Below are positions 34,350 to 46,611 of a stretch of 64,000 nt of DNA, piece by piece. Origin of the DNA: Tethya wilhelma (taxonomy: Eukaryota > Porifera > Demospongiae > Tethyida > Tethyidae). How positions within the stretch are numbered: position 1 is the first letter of the stretch; the number at the start of each line of letters is the position of its first letter. The stretch spans positions 5,672,962 through 5,736,961 of the forward strand of contig CAXIPT010000003.1 of NCBI GenBank assembly GCA_964030475.1, given 5' to 3'. The translations under genes were made by a program, and so were the position numbers. A model generated the notes under the pieces. It saw only the letters and a program-made list of their open reading frames with translations. It did not search any database and had not been told where the DNA came from.

Positions 34350-34575
34350 GACACAGGAAAGGCTAAATCATCAAAAAAAGAAGCAAACAATTAAGATGGA
34401 AAGCCTACTAGATTGTGTACAGAAGCCTTCTGTGGGCTGCATGTAATACTCTTTTACTGTGTTGAGATCCTCATTTTGCCCAGGCAGGATAAATTCTGTA
34501 CACAATCTAATAGCCATTCTTTATGTTTGCTTTCATTTTTACGATTTAGCCATTCCTGTGTCTTATTATGTTTTT
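34350..34575. mobile_element. Fold-back repeat (GACACAGGAATGGC family)
   Basis: Left end GAGACACAGGAAAGGCTAAAT and right end ATTTAGCCATTCCTGTGTC are inverted. Related copies lie at 56443-56640 and 63055-63190. Confidence 0.6.
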
Positions 34576-34958
34576 TTACTTGTTTGTTCTCACTTTTTCA
34601 TGATTCTACGAATCACATTTGAGTTTGTATATGTATGCTAGTTACTCAGAATTTGCATAGCTTGCTTACTGAAGTGAAGCACACTTGGATATCTCAGTCA
34701 CTTGAAGGCATGCAGGAGCTGTATCTCAGACTAACATAAAAATTTACTTGACATGCAATAAGTTCCTTATTATGACAACCACATAATAAATCCAAGAAAA
34801 TATTCACCTCCTATAAATATAAAAGGAGTCCGATAGACCAGAAATCTTCAGGTATTGTAAATAGCAACTTGTATTCGGATTCCAAATAACGCACTNAAAA
34901 ATTTCCTGATCTACAGCCTATAGTATATTAGAAGTGTACATCATTTGTGTACATACAG

Positions 34959-35250
34959 GTGTAGAAGTATCCTCAGAGCAGATAGCACCTACAACACAAC
35001 AGCAGACACCAACAACACTTGTTGATCTATCAACACGGCCACCCTGCTGTCTACCATCATCATTGTGGCTCTACACATCCCTCTCTATGTGAGCTACAAA
35101 CGTCTTCTGACACCATCAACTAAAGTGAGCAAGGAAACAACTGCTCCACCCGAGGAGGCCACATATGAACAAATTGATGAGACAAAGCATGGAGCATTTT
35201 TAGAGCTGAGACAAAATGAGGCGTATGGCACTGCTAGAGTCACAGGATGA
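34959..35250 (+). pseudogene. Type-A TM and tail exon with deletion
   Basis: Starts at a normal acceptor and reads GVEVSSEQIAPTT, then loses about 130 bases between CTATCAACAC and GCCACCCTGCTG. The first half of the TM is missing and the frame is shifted, though the tail downstream is intact in another frame. The same junction occurs at 58794-59077 on the other strand, so the two are copies of one deleted allele. An N lies at 34896. Confidence 0.75.
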
Positions 35251-35519
35251 ACAGCAGAGGAGTAAAGATAAACCACACAAGTAAACTAACAATAGTTAGA
35301 ATAACAGTAAACACAATAAAATGTTTACCAGCTATAAAAGCATTATCAAGATAAATACGTAACTAACAAAACATCAACCCTTTGTCGATCTCAAACAAAC
35401 ACCATTACATACTTATATACAAACTTATCATAGTCCTATGGGCATATTCACATATGTACGGACCATAAAATCATTAATACACAGAAAACTTGTACATTCA
35501 GAGAGAAGATTGTGATCGA

Positions 35520-37060
35520 ATGATGGAATATTTTTATTTGGTCATCTTAGCGCTAGCAGGGTGTACTTCTCAAGTAGAAGGTAAAACAAATCTACAGTCT
35601 ACACTAAGACATACATGTGCATGTATATTAACAAAATATTGCGTTTACTTGCAACATAGATAGAGAGAAATAATAATGACAAACTATAAGAACTACAGCT
35701 AAAGAATTAATAATTGTCTTTGATGTAGCTATAGCTCAGGATTCAACTGTGGGACCTATTCGTCACTCTCTTCATCCTGGGGGAAGACAGTCATTGGATG
35801 GATCATCACCAAATGGAGGATGTACATCAGTGAATGATGATGGTGATATATGCAACCTTCAAGATGGTGGTACAAGTGTGTTGGTTGATAACACCATACT
35901 ACCACTCAGTGGACTAACTGGTGACTGGGCTAGAGATTTGTACACAATGAAGAGACCAGTTGGAGGGCCCGACCCTTTTGTTGGCTTTGACTTTGGTACT
36001 TCAGTTCAAGTGAGAAGAATGGAGCTGGTGTTGTTCAACTGTGGACAATGGCAAATAATGGCTGATAGAATAGAAATCTATACAGAAAGGGGTAATAACA
36101 CTTTTCCTCAATCAAATCCAGCACAAAGAGGAGGCACTTTAAGTGGAGAGAGAAATCTTGACAATGTTGATTCATGTCAAAACCTATATAAAGTTTGTAA
36201 CTCTCTAAGTGGAGATTCTTCACAATACTATATTGTATTCCCTACTTCTACCAGAGTGTATCTAGCTGAAACAATATTCTACACTGACTCTTCACCATGT
36301 GGAAATGATACTCTCATCAGTGAACCAGTGACCCCAGGCACCTGTCCACCAGCCACTACTGCACCAGTCACACCAAACACCACTCCATCAGCCTCACTGG
36401 GAACTACCGTAACACCAACTACTGAAGATCAACCAGAGACCACCACTATAACTATGGAAGGTATATATCCACTATACCCTTTTTATACCTAACATATCAT
36501 GTAAATGTTGACTGCTTATAGCTAGTGTCACAATAGATGAATACTATAGCAAACATTCCGCACTGAAGTACTACTTTAATTATAGTAATAGGCATGGCCT
36601 TTATGATCAATACTTTTATGTCTGCTTAATCAAATCAGGCACGACATCACCTCCGCCCACTGAAGAACAAACAACACCAGTTGATTTAATGACACAGAGT
36701 GACATTACAACACATGGTGATGTTATGACACAGACTGAACTGACAACACCAGCTCTAACCCAGGCTGACAATTCATCCTGCATAACCTCCTGTCCCAGCA
36801 CTACTGTCAATTCAGCAGTGATTGCACTCATTGCTACTCTCATCATAACCATCTCACTGGCTACTGTCATTGTGGCTCTACACATCCCTCTCTATGTGAG
36901 CTACAAACGTCTTCTGACACCATCAACTAAAGTGAGCAAGGAAACAACTGCTCCACCCGAGGAGGACACATATGAACAAATTGATGAGACAAAGTTTCAT
37001 GGAGCATTTTTGGAGCTGAGACAAAATGAGGCTTATGGCACTGCTAGAGTCACAGGATGA
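35520..37060 (+). CDS. Discoidin-like single-pass receptor (subtype I), intact, type-B TM
   Basis: Exons 35520-35580, 35729-36460 and 36639-37060 join in phase 1 for 404 residues. The signal peptide is MMEYFYLVILALAGC. Exon 2 has [11 protein letters not shown] (preceded by G instead of R), [55 protein letters not shown] and a Thr/Pro stalk ending in TTITMEG. Exon 3 has a longer stalk (DLMTQSDITTHGDVMTQ), the type-B TM (NSAVIALIATLIITISLATV), [11 protein letters not shown] and the tail with EEDTYEQI and an extra Phe (ETKFHGAF). The insert of one codon in the tail is shared with 38641-38978. It is one of the clearest complete genes of the array. Confidence 0.9.
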
Positions 37061-37273
37061 ACAGCAGAGGAATCAACATAAATTTATAAGTACATCAACA
37101 CTATAGTGTCAGGAACAATAGTCAGAATTAGAGTTGTAAACACGTATACATGCATTTGTGTGATATATCAGTACAGGAGGGGAAAATGTTTGCGATTACC
37201 TAAAAACCACAGTTTGTGTTCAGTGGGCTCAAAGGGGAGGAAAAAATCATTACATGTAAGACCTTAAATGGCA

Positions 37274-37483
37274 TACCGTATAGCGGGAAATTTTCGTGGG
37301 GGAAAATTTTTGCGTTTTCGCCTTGAATAGAAATTCGCGAGGAAAATTTTCGTGGATTGCGTCTCAACTATACGTGACGACCACATACCTTACAAATTTC
37401 GTGGGGGAAAATTTTCGCGGAAAGCTGCCAAACCGCGAAATTCGCAAAAATTTTCCCCCACGAAAATTTCCCGCTATACGGTA
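37274..37483. mobile_element. MITE with TACCGTATAGCGGG ends
   Basis: Ends TACCGTATAGCGGGAAATTT and its exact reverse complement at 37464-37483, with further inner repeats of GGGGGAAAATTTT. The same family is at 61168-61377. No ORF. Confidence 0.85.
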
Positions 37484-37733
37484 CATATTACACTTTGCCT
37501 GATAAATGTTGATTCAGTTCTTGTAACCATTAAATGTATAGAATTTTATAAACATAACTAGAAAAATATCTATTTATCCATCAACAGCATTATCTTTAAA
37601 CAAAAACTACTGGTACCGCATTCATCTTGCACTTCTGGTTAGTCTGGTAGGTAAAGATCATCAAATGTACAAATTTGCTGACAAAAAATATTGCATAAAT
37701 TAGTTGGTGTAAAATATTCCAAGGAGACTGTGA

Positions 37734-37800
37734 ATGATGGGACATATCAGTTTGGTTATGAAGATTATTTGGATAGCAGGATATACTTCTCAATTGAATG
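37734..37800 (+). CDS. Subtype II signal-peptide exon, orphan
   Basis: Encodes MMGHISLVMKIIWIAGYTS and ends in a phase-1 donor (AATG then GTACAT). It matches exon 1 of the minus-strand genes at 50551 and 61465. The expected subtype II ectodomain exon does not follow: an N (37850) beside a TG repeat comes first. That ectodomain may be the truncated exon at 39485. Confidence 0.75.
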
Positions 37801-37850
37801 GTACATCTCTACAAAACATATATAGATATACAGAACACAACTGTATATGN

Positions 37851-37922
<72 letters not shown>
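37851..37922. repeat. TG microsatellite next to N
   Basis: About 36 TG units directly after the N at 37850. A second TG run is at 38198-38242. Confidence 0.95.
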
Positions 37923-37923
<1 letters not shown>

Positions 37924-38196
37924 TCATTAAATTAGAAAAGATGAGATAGCTAGATGTTGGTTTCCTAAGACCACTTTACTCCACTAGGCACAAATTATCT
38001 GACTTCACCTTTTCTTGTTTGGATTTCCTTGCCAAACAACATAGTGAAATGAAGCCACAATTGACTGTAAGAAAGACTATGAGAAAGACTTATTACACAA
38101 CAAAAAAAAATCCACCTATATACATCCAGCTAGCATCATGGCCTCCTTCCTTCCTATAGTGGACCACATGCAGACTAAATAATAGTCACTTGCATG

Positions 38197-38197
<1 letters not shown>

Positions 38198-38242
<45 letters not shown>
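38198..38242. repeat. TG microsatellite
   Basis: About 22 TG units in the non-coding stretch before the exon at 38641. Confidence 0.95.
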
Positions 38243-38243
<1 letters not shown>

Positions 38244-38640
38244 AATGGCCCTGGATAGTAGATATGTTACCACCTTGACCATTTGGACGACTCACAATCA
38301 GCATGACATAATATAGCACTCTATTAATAGCGTCATGTTGACTACACCATGAAGGCTCATCTCAGCTGACTATATCCACATGTAGCCTCTAGTGGGTCAT
38401 TTGTGATTTGATCACTCCTGCTAGGTGCAGACAGTGAACTGTGAGGTGAAGCTTGAGGGAGAGAAGAGAGAGCTCACACTGAGGGAATATTTGATTTGAT
38501 AGTGACGTCGTGATCAAACAAGAATTATGAAAATTAAAATGTATGGATTTTATTAACTTGTTTTCCTAAAGCTGCCAATACAACAAATACTTTTAGACTG
38601 CTGTAATATTATTATTGTGTCCTCACATTCACTAAAGCAG

Positions 38641-38978
38641 AAGAAACAGCACAGACTGATGGGACAACACAAAGTAATGTCATGACCCAGGCTGGTAATA
38701 CAACCTCCTGTCCCAGTACTACTGTCAATTCAGCAGTGATTGCACTCATTGCTACTCTCATCATAACCATCTCACTGGCTACTGTCATTGTGGCTCTACA
38801 CATCCCTCTCTATGTGAGCTACAAACGTCTTCTGACACCATCAACTAAAGTGAGCAAGGAAACAACTGCTCCACCCGAGGAGGCCACATATGAACAAATT
38901 GATGAGACAAAGTTTCACGGAACAGAGGTTGATCTAAAATCAAATGAAGCATACGGATTATCTCGACCTACAGCCTAA
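38641..38978 (+). CDS. Type-B TM exon with a distinct tail end
   Basis: Phase-1 exon after acceptor CACTAAAGCAG. It has a short stalk (EETAQTDGTTQSN), the type-[14 protein letters not shown] and TYEQI as in the array, but after ETKFHG the tail becomes TEVDLKSNEAYGLSRPTA, so the 3' end and its flank are not homogenised with the rest. NEAY is kept. An AATAAA signal follows at 39118-39123. No ectodomain exon is attached because of the N joins at 37850 and 39484. Confidence 0.8.
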
Positions 38979-39117
38979 GTAAACAGCTAAGACTATAATC
39001 TCTACATAATGTACATGTAGTTTTGTCGATGCTGTTGTTTTGTGTGTTTTTGACTTTAGATGCTGTATAACTATAGCTGACCATTACATTTACCATTGTT
39101 TCCAATTACTGACTCCA

Positions 39118-39123
39118 AATAAA
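39118..39123 (+). terminator. AATAAA polyadenylation signal
   Basis: AATAAA 140 bases after the stop at 38976-38978. Confidence 0.6.
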
Positions 39124-39246
39124 GCACTGTAATGTCATTGTTGTATACTAATGTAGTACTCCAATGTAACAATAATTGTGGTATCCAAACAATACATTCC
39201 GCAAAATGAACTATAAAAACAAACAATAACTTCACAAATCCCCTCA

Positions 39247-39468
<222 letters not shown>

Positions 39469-39484
39469 CAGCTACCGGACCGTN

Positions 39485-40552
39485 ATGTACATCAGTGACC
39501 ATGAATCAAGGTCGTGGTGATTTATGTAACCTTCAAGATGGTGGTACAAGTGTGTTGGTTGATAACACCATACTACCACTCAGTGGACTAACTGGTGACT
39601 GGGCTAGAGATTTGTACACAGTGGAGAGACTAAATGGATCCTTCATTTCTATTGGCTTTGACTTTGGTACTTTAGTCAGTCTGAGAAGAGTGGAGCTGGT
39701 GTTGTTTAACTGTCAACAGAGGTCTATAAGGGCTGGTAGTATAGAGATCTATGCTGGTGGATCAGTCACCGATTTTCCTCAACCAGATCCCACATCTGGT
39801 GCAGCATTTGTTGGTGAGAGACTGATTGGAGTTAATTCCTGTGAAGACCTCTATAGGGTTTGTGTACCTCTCACAGTAAGAGGATCCACTCGTCTATACT
39901 ACATTGTGTTCCCCCCTGCTTCTTCTGACAAAGTGTATCTAGCTGAAACAACATTCTACACTGACTCTTCAACATGTGGTCCTGATACCCTAGTCACTGA
40001 ACCAGTCACCACCCTTCCACCACCAGTGGCCACAACCACTGAAGAAGGTATTCAATCTTGTGTCCAATTAACATTTCTTCCCTTAGACAATAATAAAATA
40101 CTAGTGTAGATGGGGGAATTTTTATCGCTACTTATTTGATTTTAGTGTGTTTATTGTTTGCCATTTTAACCAAGAAAAAATTTAGGTGAATCCACAGTAA
40201 TACCCTTGCTACAGTACATTAAAAGTGCTATCATTTGTGTACATACAGATGTAGAAGTATCCTCAGAACCAACAACACAACAGCAGATGCCAACAACAGT
40301 TAATAATCTATCAATGTTGATAGAAGTTGATACCTATACTACAGAAGTTCCATCATGTGCCTCAATCAATACGTCTACATCTATATATACATCTCCAATG
40401 GGGCAACTCATTGCTACAGCCATTACTGCCACCCTGCTGTCTACCATCATCATTGTGGCTCTACACATCCCTCTCTATGTGAGCTACAAACGTCTTCTGA
40501 GACCATCAACTAAAGTGAGCAAGGAAACAACTGCTCCACCTGAGGAGGCCAC
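39485..40552 (+). CDS. Discoidin-like receptor (subtype II), cut at both ends by N
   Basis: Exon 2 is present from CTSVTMNQGRGDLCNLQDGG (39485, after the N) to a phase-1 donor at 40047, with [42 protein letters not shown] and KVYLAET. Exon 3 (type A) starts at 40249 with DVEVSSEPTTQQQ and runs through the TM ([17 protein letters not shown]) and [11 protein letters not shown] to PPEEA, where the N at 40553 cuts it just before YEQI. The next base belongs to a tail in the opposite orientation. Signal peptide and tail end are therefore missing here, by assembly rather than mutation. Confidence 0.82.
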
Positions 40553-40553
40553 N

Positions 40554-41474
40554 GACTCTAGCAGTGCCATAAGCCTCATTTTGTCTCAGCTCTAAAAATG
40601 CTCCATGTTTTGTCTCATCAATTTGATCATATGTGGTCTCCTCGGGCCATAGGTTGGCAGTCAGAGTCATAAAGGAAAGAAACGAACTATCGGTAGCCTG
40701 AATTCAGCCTACATACCTGTTGGTGGGACTTTAATAACTACATGTACATTGTATATCGATCTTTCGGTGTATTCAGTCTATGCTGGCCACAATTATGCTT
40801 TCTGCTTCTCTATACTTAATTGAGACTTTTTTGAGACATTACTCCTGATCAGTATTACTCAGTAATGTTCCACCTTTAAATGTGGCCTTGATCCTCAGGG
40901 AGTCCACGAAATCATGTCTCATCACTAGGTAATGGTTGTCAAGTTAATGTGCTTGGTTTGGGTAAACAGCCTTCGTACTTATCCCCAAAGATAGCAATGA
41001 GTTTTGATATTCATTATTTGTGACTTTCTATTTTGGTTTGGGCTGTTACTGATCAATGTTATCTTATCATTACAGTATACATACATGTACAGTATATTAC
41101 ATACAAAAATGATATTATCTACAAACAACCGAAGCAAAACTAACAAACTGTTTATAGGTTTAGTTAGCCCATACACCCAATTATCAAAAAATGATTGTGT
41201 TTTGTAACTATCTTGTGTATTTTTGTGCTAGCTCTAGTCATGCTCTTTGTGCATGTACTGACCTTTATCTTTAAAATTATCGTAATTACTAACTTTACTT
41301 CTTTGTCCAAGTGTTCATTCATGTACCAGGTCATTCTCTTCATCCTGTGACTCTAGCAGTGCCATAAGCCTCATTTTGTCTCAGCTCTAAAAATGCTCCA
41401 TGTTTTGTCTCATCAATTTGTTCATATGTGGCCTCCTCGGGTGGAGCAGTTGTTTCCTTGCTCACTTTAGTTGA
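40554..41474. repeat. 921-bp block repeated directly at 55214-56134
   Basis: Both copies carry a minus-strand tail fragment broken at GGCCATAGGTTGG, the same 3' flank, and a tail piece from the stop to the TKVS codons. I noticed no difference between them. Copy 1 starts at the N (40553) and leads into the last exon of the gene at 41340. Copy 2 diverges after GTTGATG at 56134. Confidence 0.85.
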
Positions 41475-43028
41475 TGGTGTCAGAAGACGTTTGTAGCTCA
41501 CATAGAGAGGGATGCGTAGAGCCACAATGACAGTAGCCAGTGAGATGGTTATGATGAGAGTAGCAATGAGTGCAATCACTGCTGAATTGACAGTAGTGCT
41601 GGGACAGGCGGTTGTACAGGATGAATTATCAGCCTGGGTCAGAGCTGGTGTTGTCAGTTCAGTCTGTGTCATAACATCACTCTGTGTCATTAAATCAACT
41701 GGTGTTGTTTGTTCTTCAGTGGGTGGAGGTGATGTTTTTTCTAATTTAGTTTCTAATAATTAAGCAGACATACATGTATATTAATAATAAAATCTATGAT
41801 GTCATAGATTACCACAACTGTACATGTTGTGCTTTGTACTACATTCAGTTGTACGGTAGTTACCTTTTTCTAATTTATTGCAAAAATCGGCAATGGTTGC
41901 CTGTGACATAAGATGTAGCAAAATTATTGTTCACATTGCTAGCTGAGGTGGGGCCACCAGTGAATTAATTACTGAGATTTCTGTGCATGCATTTATCAGT
42001 TAGGCATCATTGACATTTAATTTGCCTATTCACTAGCTATGTACAAGCAGATATTTGCATGTTGATTATGTGTTGGGTACAGTGTACCTTCAGCAGTGGT
42101 GGTCTCTGGTTGATCTTCAGTAGCTGGTGTTATGGTAGTTCCCAGTGAGGCTGATGGAGTGGTGTTTGGTGTGACTGGTGCAGTAGTGGCTGGTGGACAG
42201 GTGCCTGGGGTCACTGATTCAGTGATGAGAGTATCATTTCCACATTGTGAAGAGTCAGTGTAGAATGTTGTTTCAGCTAGATACACTCTGGTAGCAGCAT
42301 AGAATACAATGTAGTATTGAGAATTTATTCCATCTAAAGGTACACAAACTTTGTATAGGTTTTCACATGAATCAACATTGACAAAATTTCTCCCCCCAAT
42401 GTAAATGCCTCCTTGTGTTGGATCTGATAGAGGAAAATTAGTACCAATCCCTTGTGTATAGAGAGCTATACTACCAGCCATTATTTGTCGTTGTCCACAG
42501 TTGAACAACACCGGCTCCACTCTTCTCACTCGAGTTGAAGTACCAAAGTCAAAGCCAACATAAAGGGAGGGCTCTCCAGGTTTTCTCTTCATTGTGTACA
42601 AATCTCTAGCCCAGTCACCAGTTAGTCCCCTGAGTGGTAGTATGGTGTTATCAACCAACACACTTGTACCACCATCTTGAAGGTTGCATATGTCACCATC
42701 ATCACTCACTGATGTACATCCTCCATTTGGTAATGATCCATCAAATGACTGTCTTCCCCCAGGATGAAGAGAGTGACGAATAGGTCTCACAGTTGAATAC
42801 TGAGCCGAAGCTGCATTATTGATTCTTGGTCAAGTTGTACTCATTATAAGTTGTCATTATTATTTCTTTTTATTGATACATTGCAAGTATACGCATTGAC
42901 AGGTATATTTCCGTTGATACAATAATATTAGTGTAGACTCTATAGATTTACAGTTTTGTATGTTTACCTTCTACTTGAGAAGTACCCACTGCTATTGCTA
43001 AGATGACCAAATAGATATATTCCATCAT
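41340..43028 (-). CDS. Discoidin-like receptor (subtype I), inverted twin with type-B TM
   Basis: Exons 43028-42968, 42810-42088 and 41752-41340 mirror the gene at 26468-28156 base for base in position (coordinates sum to 69496) and give 398 residues. Exon 2 encodes the same protein as the twin along the whole exon. In the last exon the TM differs: here PSTTVNSAVIALIATLI (type B), there [16 protein letters not shown] (type A), with the same length and the same sequence on both sides except HIPLYV read as RIPLYV here. So a TM cassette was exchanged, by gene conversion or by chimeric assembly. The tail has YEQI and [11 protein letters not shown]. Confidence 0.87.
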
Positions 43029-43310
43029 TCGATCACTATCTTCTCTGCAAATGTACAAGCTTTCTGTGTATTAATGACTTAATGCTCTGTACATATGTGA
43101 ATATACCCATATATATATATAGGACTATGATAATATGTAAGTATGGAATGGTGTTTGTTTGAGATAGACAAAGGGTTGATGTTTTGTTAGTTATTTTATC
43201 CTGATGGTGTTTTTGTAGCTGGTGAAGATTTTATTGAGTAATGAGTGTTTACTGTTATTCTAACTAGTGTTGATGTATACTTGTGTGGTTTATATTTACT
43301 CCTCTGCTGT

Positions 43311-46298
43311 TCATCCTGTGACTCTAGCAGTGCCATAAGCCTCATTTTGTCTCAGCTCTAAAAATGCTCCATGTTTTGTCTCATCAATTTGTTCATATGT
43401 GGCCTCCTCGGGTGGAGCAGTTGTTTCCTTGCTCACTTTAGTAGATGGTGTCAGAAGACGTTTGTAGCTCACATAGAGAGGGATGTGTAGAGCCACAATG
43501 ATGATGGTAGACAGTAGGATGGCAGTAATGGCTGTAGCAATGAGTTGCCCTATTGGAGATGTGCATGTATTGATAGAGGCGGTTGTGCAGGATGAATTAT
43601 CAGCCAGGGACAGAGCTGGTGTTGTCAGTTCAGTCTGTGTCATAACATCACTCTGTGTCGTTTGTTCTTCAGTGGGTGGAGGTGATATTGTTTTTTCTAA
43701 TTTAGTTTCTAATAATTAAGCAGACATACATAATAAAATCCATGATGTCATAGATTACCACAACTGTCCTATTACTATGCTTTGTACTACAATCAGTTGT
43801 ACGGTAGTTACCTTTTTCTATAGATAGTTTATTATCTTGTTCGTATGAATTACATTGCTAGCTGAGGTGAGGCCACCTGTGAATCAATTTTTTAATTGGG
43901 CGAGCCAGAGCGAGCCCACCCTAGTGTGTTGAACAGCAATTTTGTCTGTCTGTCGTGTCGTTCGTTCTTCTAATTGTTCGCATGCCACATTACGTAAAAT
44001 AAAAATTTAAACTTATGGTATGTCATGAGTGCCACCACATGTTGCAATATGCATGCCTAAGGATTAGTTTCGAATTTCCATGAGGAGACGTCAATGTCCT
44101 TGGCTGCAAAAGTTTTTGCTTGCATTGAAATGGATAGTTCTCATGAAAGAAGGCTCCAACGTCAAAGAGAACTCTACAGGGAGCATATGGAGCGAGAAGC
44201 GCCTGAGCAAAGAGAAGCCAGGTGAGCGAGACGATGAGAGATATATCTAGTCTGGAGTATCCAGACCCTTCAAGTTACACACGCGCTAAAACTATGTGTG
44301 TAAAGGGTCTGGATACTCCAGACTAAGATATATCTATAACAGTTGTTCAGAAGCAGGTATAGTTATGACCTAAGACGGTAGTTGAGGTTGTCAGATTCAG
44401 TATAATATTATTAAACCCACAGAAAGAGAAAGAAGATCAAGAGAGAGAAGGGAAAGAAGATCAAGAGAGACAGCCTCTGAGAGAGAACACAGACGTGATC
44501 AAGATAGGTCTCAGGCTTGTGCAAGGAGGTCTGATACAGCACCAGCATTATTTGGGCAACCAGCTGTGATAAACTTTTACCAGACAATATCAGAAATCGC
44601 TTATCCTACTTGTGATATCTGTTTGGAATGTTTCCCAAACCTGTCTGTGTCAGCTCAGCCCAATGGTTCTGTCGAGTGTAGGAGGTGTTCCATGGACAAG
44701 AAGGTTCCAAAGTTATATTCTTGTGCCAACAACATGGACCCTGGCTTTGTGCCTCCACAATTGCAGGTTAGCCTGTAGCTTAGCTCAATATTATAAGTGT
44801 GGAAGAAATGCTGGTGTCTGCTGTCATGCCGATCATGTCCGTCTACAGGCTATATACCTCAAGGCCAGTATGGTTACAGTGGACACGTCATTAACCTCCC
44901 ACAAGATGTGTCGTCATTTGCCACCAGTCTCCCAAGATTACCATAAGAAGTTGACATCCTGGTGGTTAGGAAAGAGAGAGACCAGACATATAAAGACTTT
45001 CGTGTGCGTAGGAGGCGTGTAGAGCAAGCTTTGACCTGGTTGCTTGGAAACAATGTCTACTACCGGGCCAGTGGAATCTGATTGAACACACAGGCCTTAT
45101 CTAACCTACCAGAAGATGGTGACCTTTCTGAAACTCTTTTTAATAGTACAGACTCTTTCCCACAGCATCTAAGTCTCATTGGCCGTATCCTAGCTGTTTC
45201 CAATGCAGTGTTGCGTATCCATATTATGCATGCGTCCAACATCAACATTTGCGCATGCGCCAACATTAATTATCGTCGCGATCGCTCCGGCTCGCCCTTC
45301 AATGCACGGTGCATTCCCCTAGTTACTGAGATTACTGTGCATGCATGTTAATTATGTATTGGGTATACAATTACCTTCAACAGTGGTGGTCTCTGGTTGA
45401 TCTTCAGTAGTTGGTGTTATGGTAGTTCCCAGTGAGGCTGATGGAGTGGTGTTTGGTGTGACTGGTGCACTAGTGGCTGGTGGAGCCTGGTCACTGATAA
45501 GAGTATCAGGACCACATTGTAAGGAGTCATTGTAGAATATTGTTTCAGCTAGATACACTCTGGTAGAAATAGGGAATACAATATAGTACGGTGAAGAATC
45601 TCCCCTTAGTGGTGTGCAAACTCTATGTAGGTTTTCACATGAATCAACATTGTCAAGATTTCTCTCTCCACTTAAACTGCCTCCTTGTGTTGGATTTGAT
45701 CGAGGAAAATTGTTATTACCCCCTTCTGTATAGATCTCTATTCTATCTGCCATTATTTGCCGTTGTCCACAGTTGAACAACACCAGGTCCACTCTTGTCA
45801 CTTGAACTGAAGTACCAAAATCAAAGCCAATATAAAGGGTGGGTTCTCCAGGTGCTCTCTCCATTGTGTACAAATCTCTAGCCCAGTCACCAGTTAGTCC
45901 ACTGAGTGGTAGTATGGTGTTATCAACCAACACACTTGTACCACCATCTTGAAGGTTGCATATGTCACCATCATCATTCACTGATGTACATCCTCCATTT
46001 GGTAATGATCCATCCAATGACTGTCTTCCCCCAGGATGAAGAGAGTGACGAATAGGTCTCACGGTTGAATCTTGAGCCAAAGCTGCATTATTGATTCTTG
46101 GTCAAGTTGTACTCATTATAGTTTGTCATTATTATTTCTTTTTATTGATACATTGCAAGTATACGCATTGACAGGTATATTTTCGTTGATACAATAATAT
46201 TAGTGTAGACTTTAGATTTGCAATTTTGTATGTTTACCTTTTACTTGAGAAGTACACCCTGCTATTGCTAGGGTGACCAAATAGATATATTCCATCAT
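43311..46298 (-). CDS. Discoidin-like receptor (subtype I), intact, Helitron in intron 2
   Basis: Exons 46298-46238, 46082-45375 and 43708-43311 join in phase 1 for 388 residues. The signal peptide is [15 protein letters not shown]. The domain keeps [48 protein letters not shown] and RVYLAET; the region between the first and last strands differs from neighbours ([13 protein letters not shown]). The stalk has [12 protein letters not shown] instead of PGTCPPATT. Exon 3 is short-stalked with a type-A TM and the standard tail. Intron 2 is 1666 bp because it holds a Helitron (43884-45322) read on the opposite strand. Splicing could still be normal, since donor and acceptor are untouched. Confidence 0.88.
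43884..45322 (+). mobile_element. Helitron with decayed Rep/helicase N-terminal ORF
   Basis: The 5' end is TC after an A (43884), the 3' end is CTAG before a T (45319-45322), and a 7-bp hairpin (AATGCAC G GTGCATT, 45301-45315) lies just upstream of CTAG, the classic Helitron terminus. There is no target duplication, as expected for A/T insertion; the uninterrupted paralogous intron at 27500-27540 supports the site. Inside, the plus strand encodes Helitron N-terminal features: [34 protein letters not shown], then in another frame [14 protein letters not shown] and [14 protein letters not shown]. At least one frameshift and loss of the helicase show it is dead. Confidence 0.85.
44239..44335. 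mobile_element. Nested fold-back element inside the Helitron
   Basis: Arms 44239-44270 and 44303-44335 pair almost perfectly (GTCTGGAGTATCCAGACCCT and its reverse), both flanked by AGATATATCT. Confidence 0.7.
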
Positions 46299-46611
46299 TC
46301 GATCACAATCTTCTCTCTGAATGTACAAGCTCTTTGTCTATTAATGACTTAATGGTCTGTACATATGTGAATATGCCCATAGGACTGTAATGTGTTACTG
46401 TATGTATACAAGTAAGTAATGGTGTTTGTTTGAGATAGTGCTTTGATGAAGGGTTAATGTTTTGTTAGTTATGTGTACTAATTTACTTTATTTTATCCTA
46501 ATGATATTTTTGTAGCTGGTGAACATTATATTGACTGATTAATGTTTACTGTTATTCTGACTATTGTTAGTGTTGATGTACTTGTGTGATTTATCTTTAC
46601 TCCTCCGCTGT

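Noticed and set aside
41512..41763. Recurrent open frames opposite the TM exons (also 43483, 46784, 48907, 60035, 62076)
   Set aside because: They are antisense shadows of the conserved TM/tail exon, with no start context or independent conservation.
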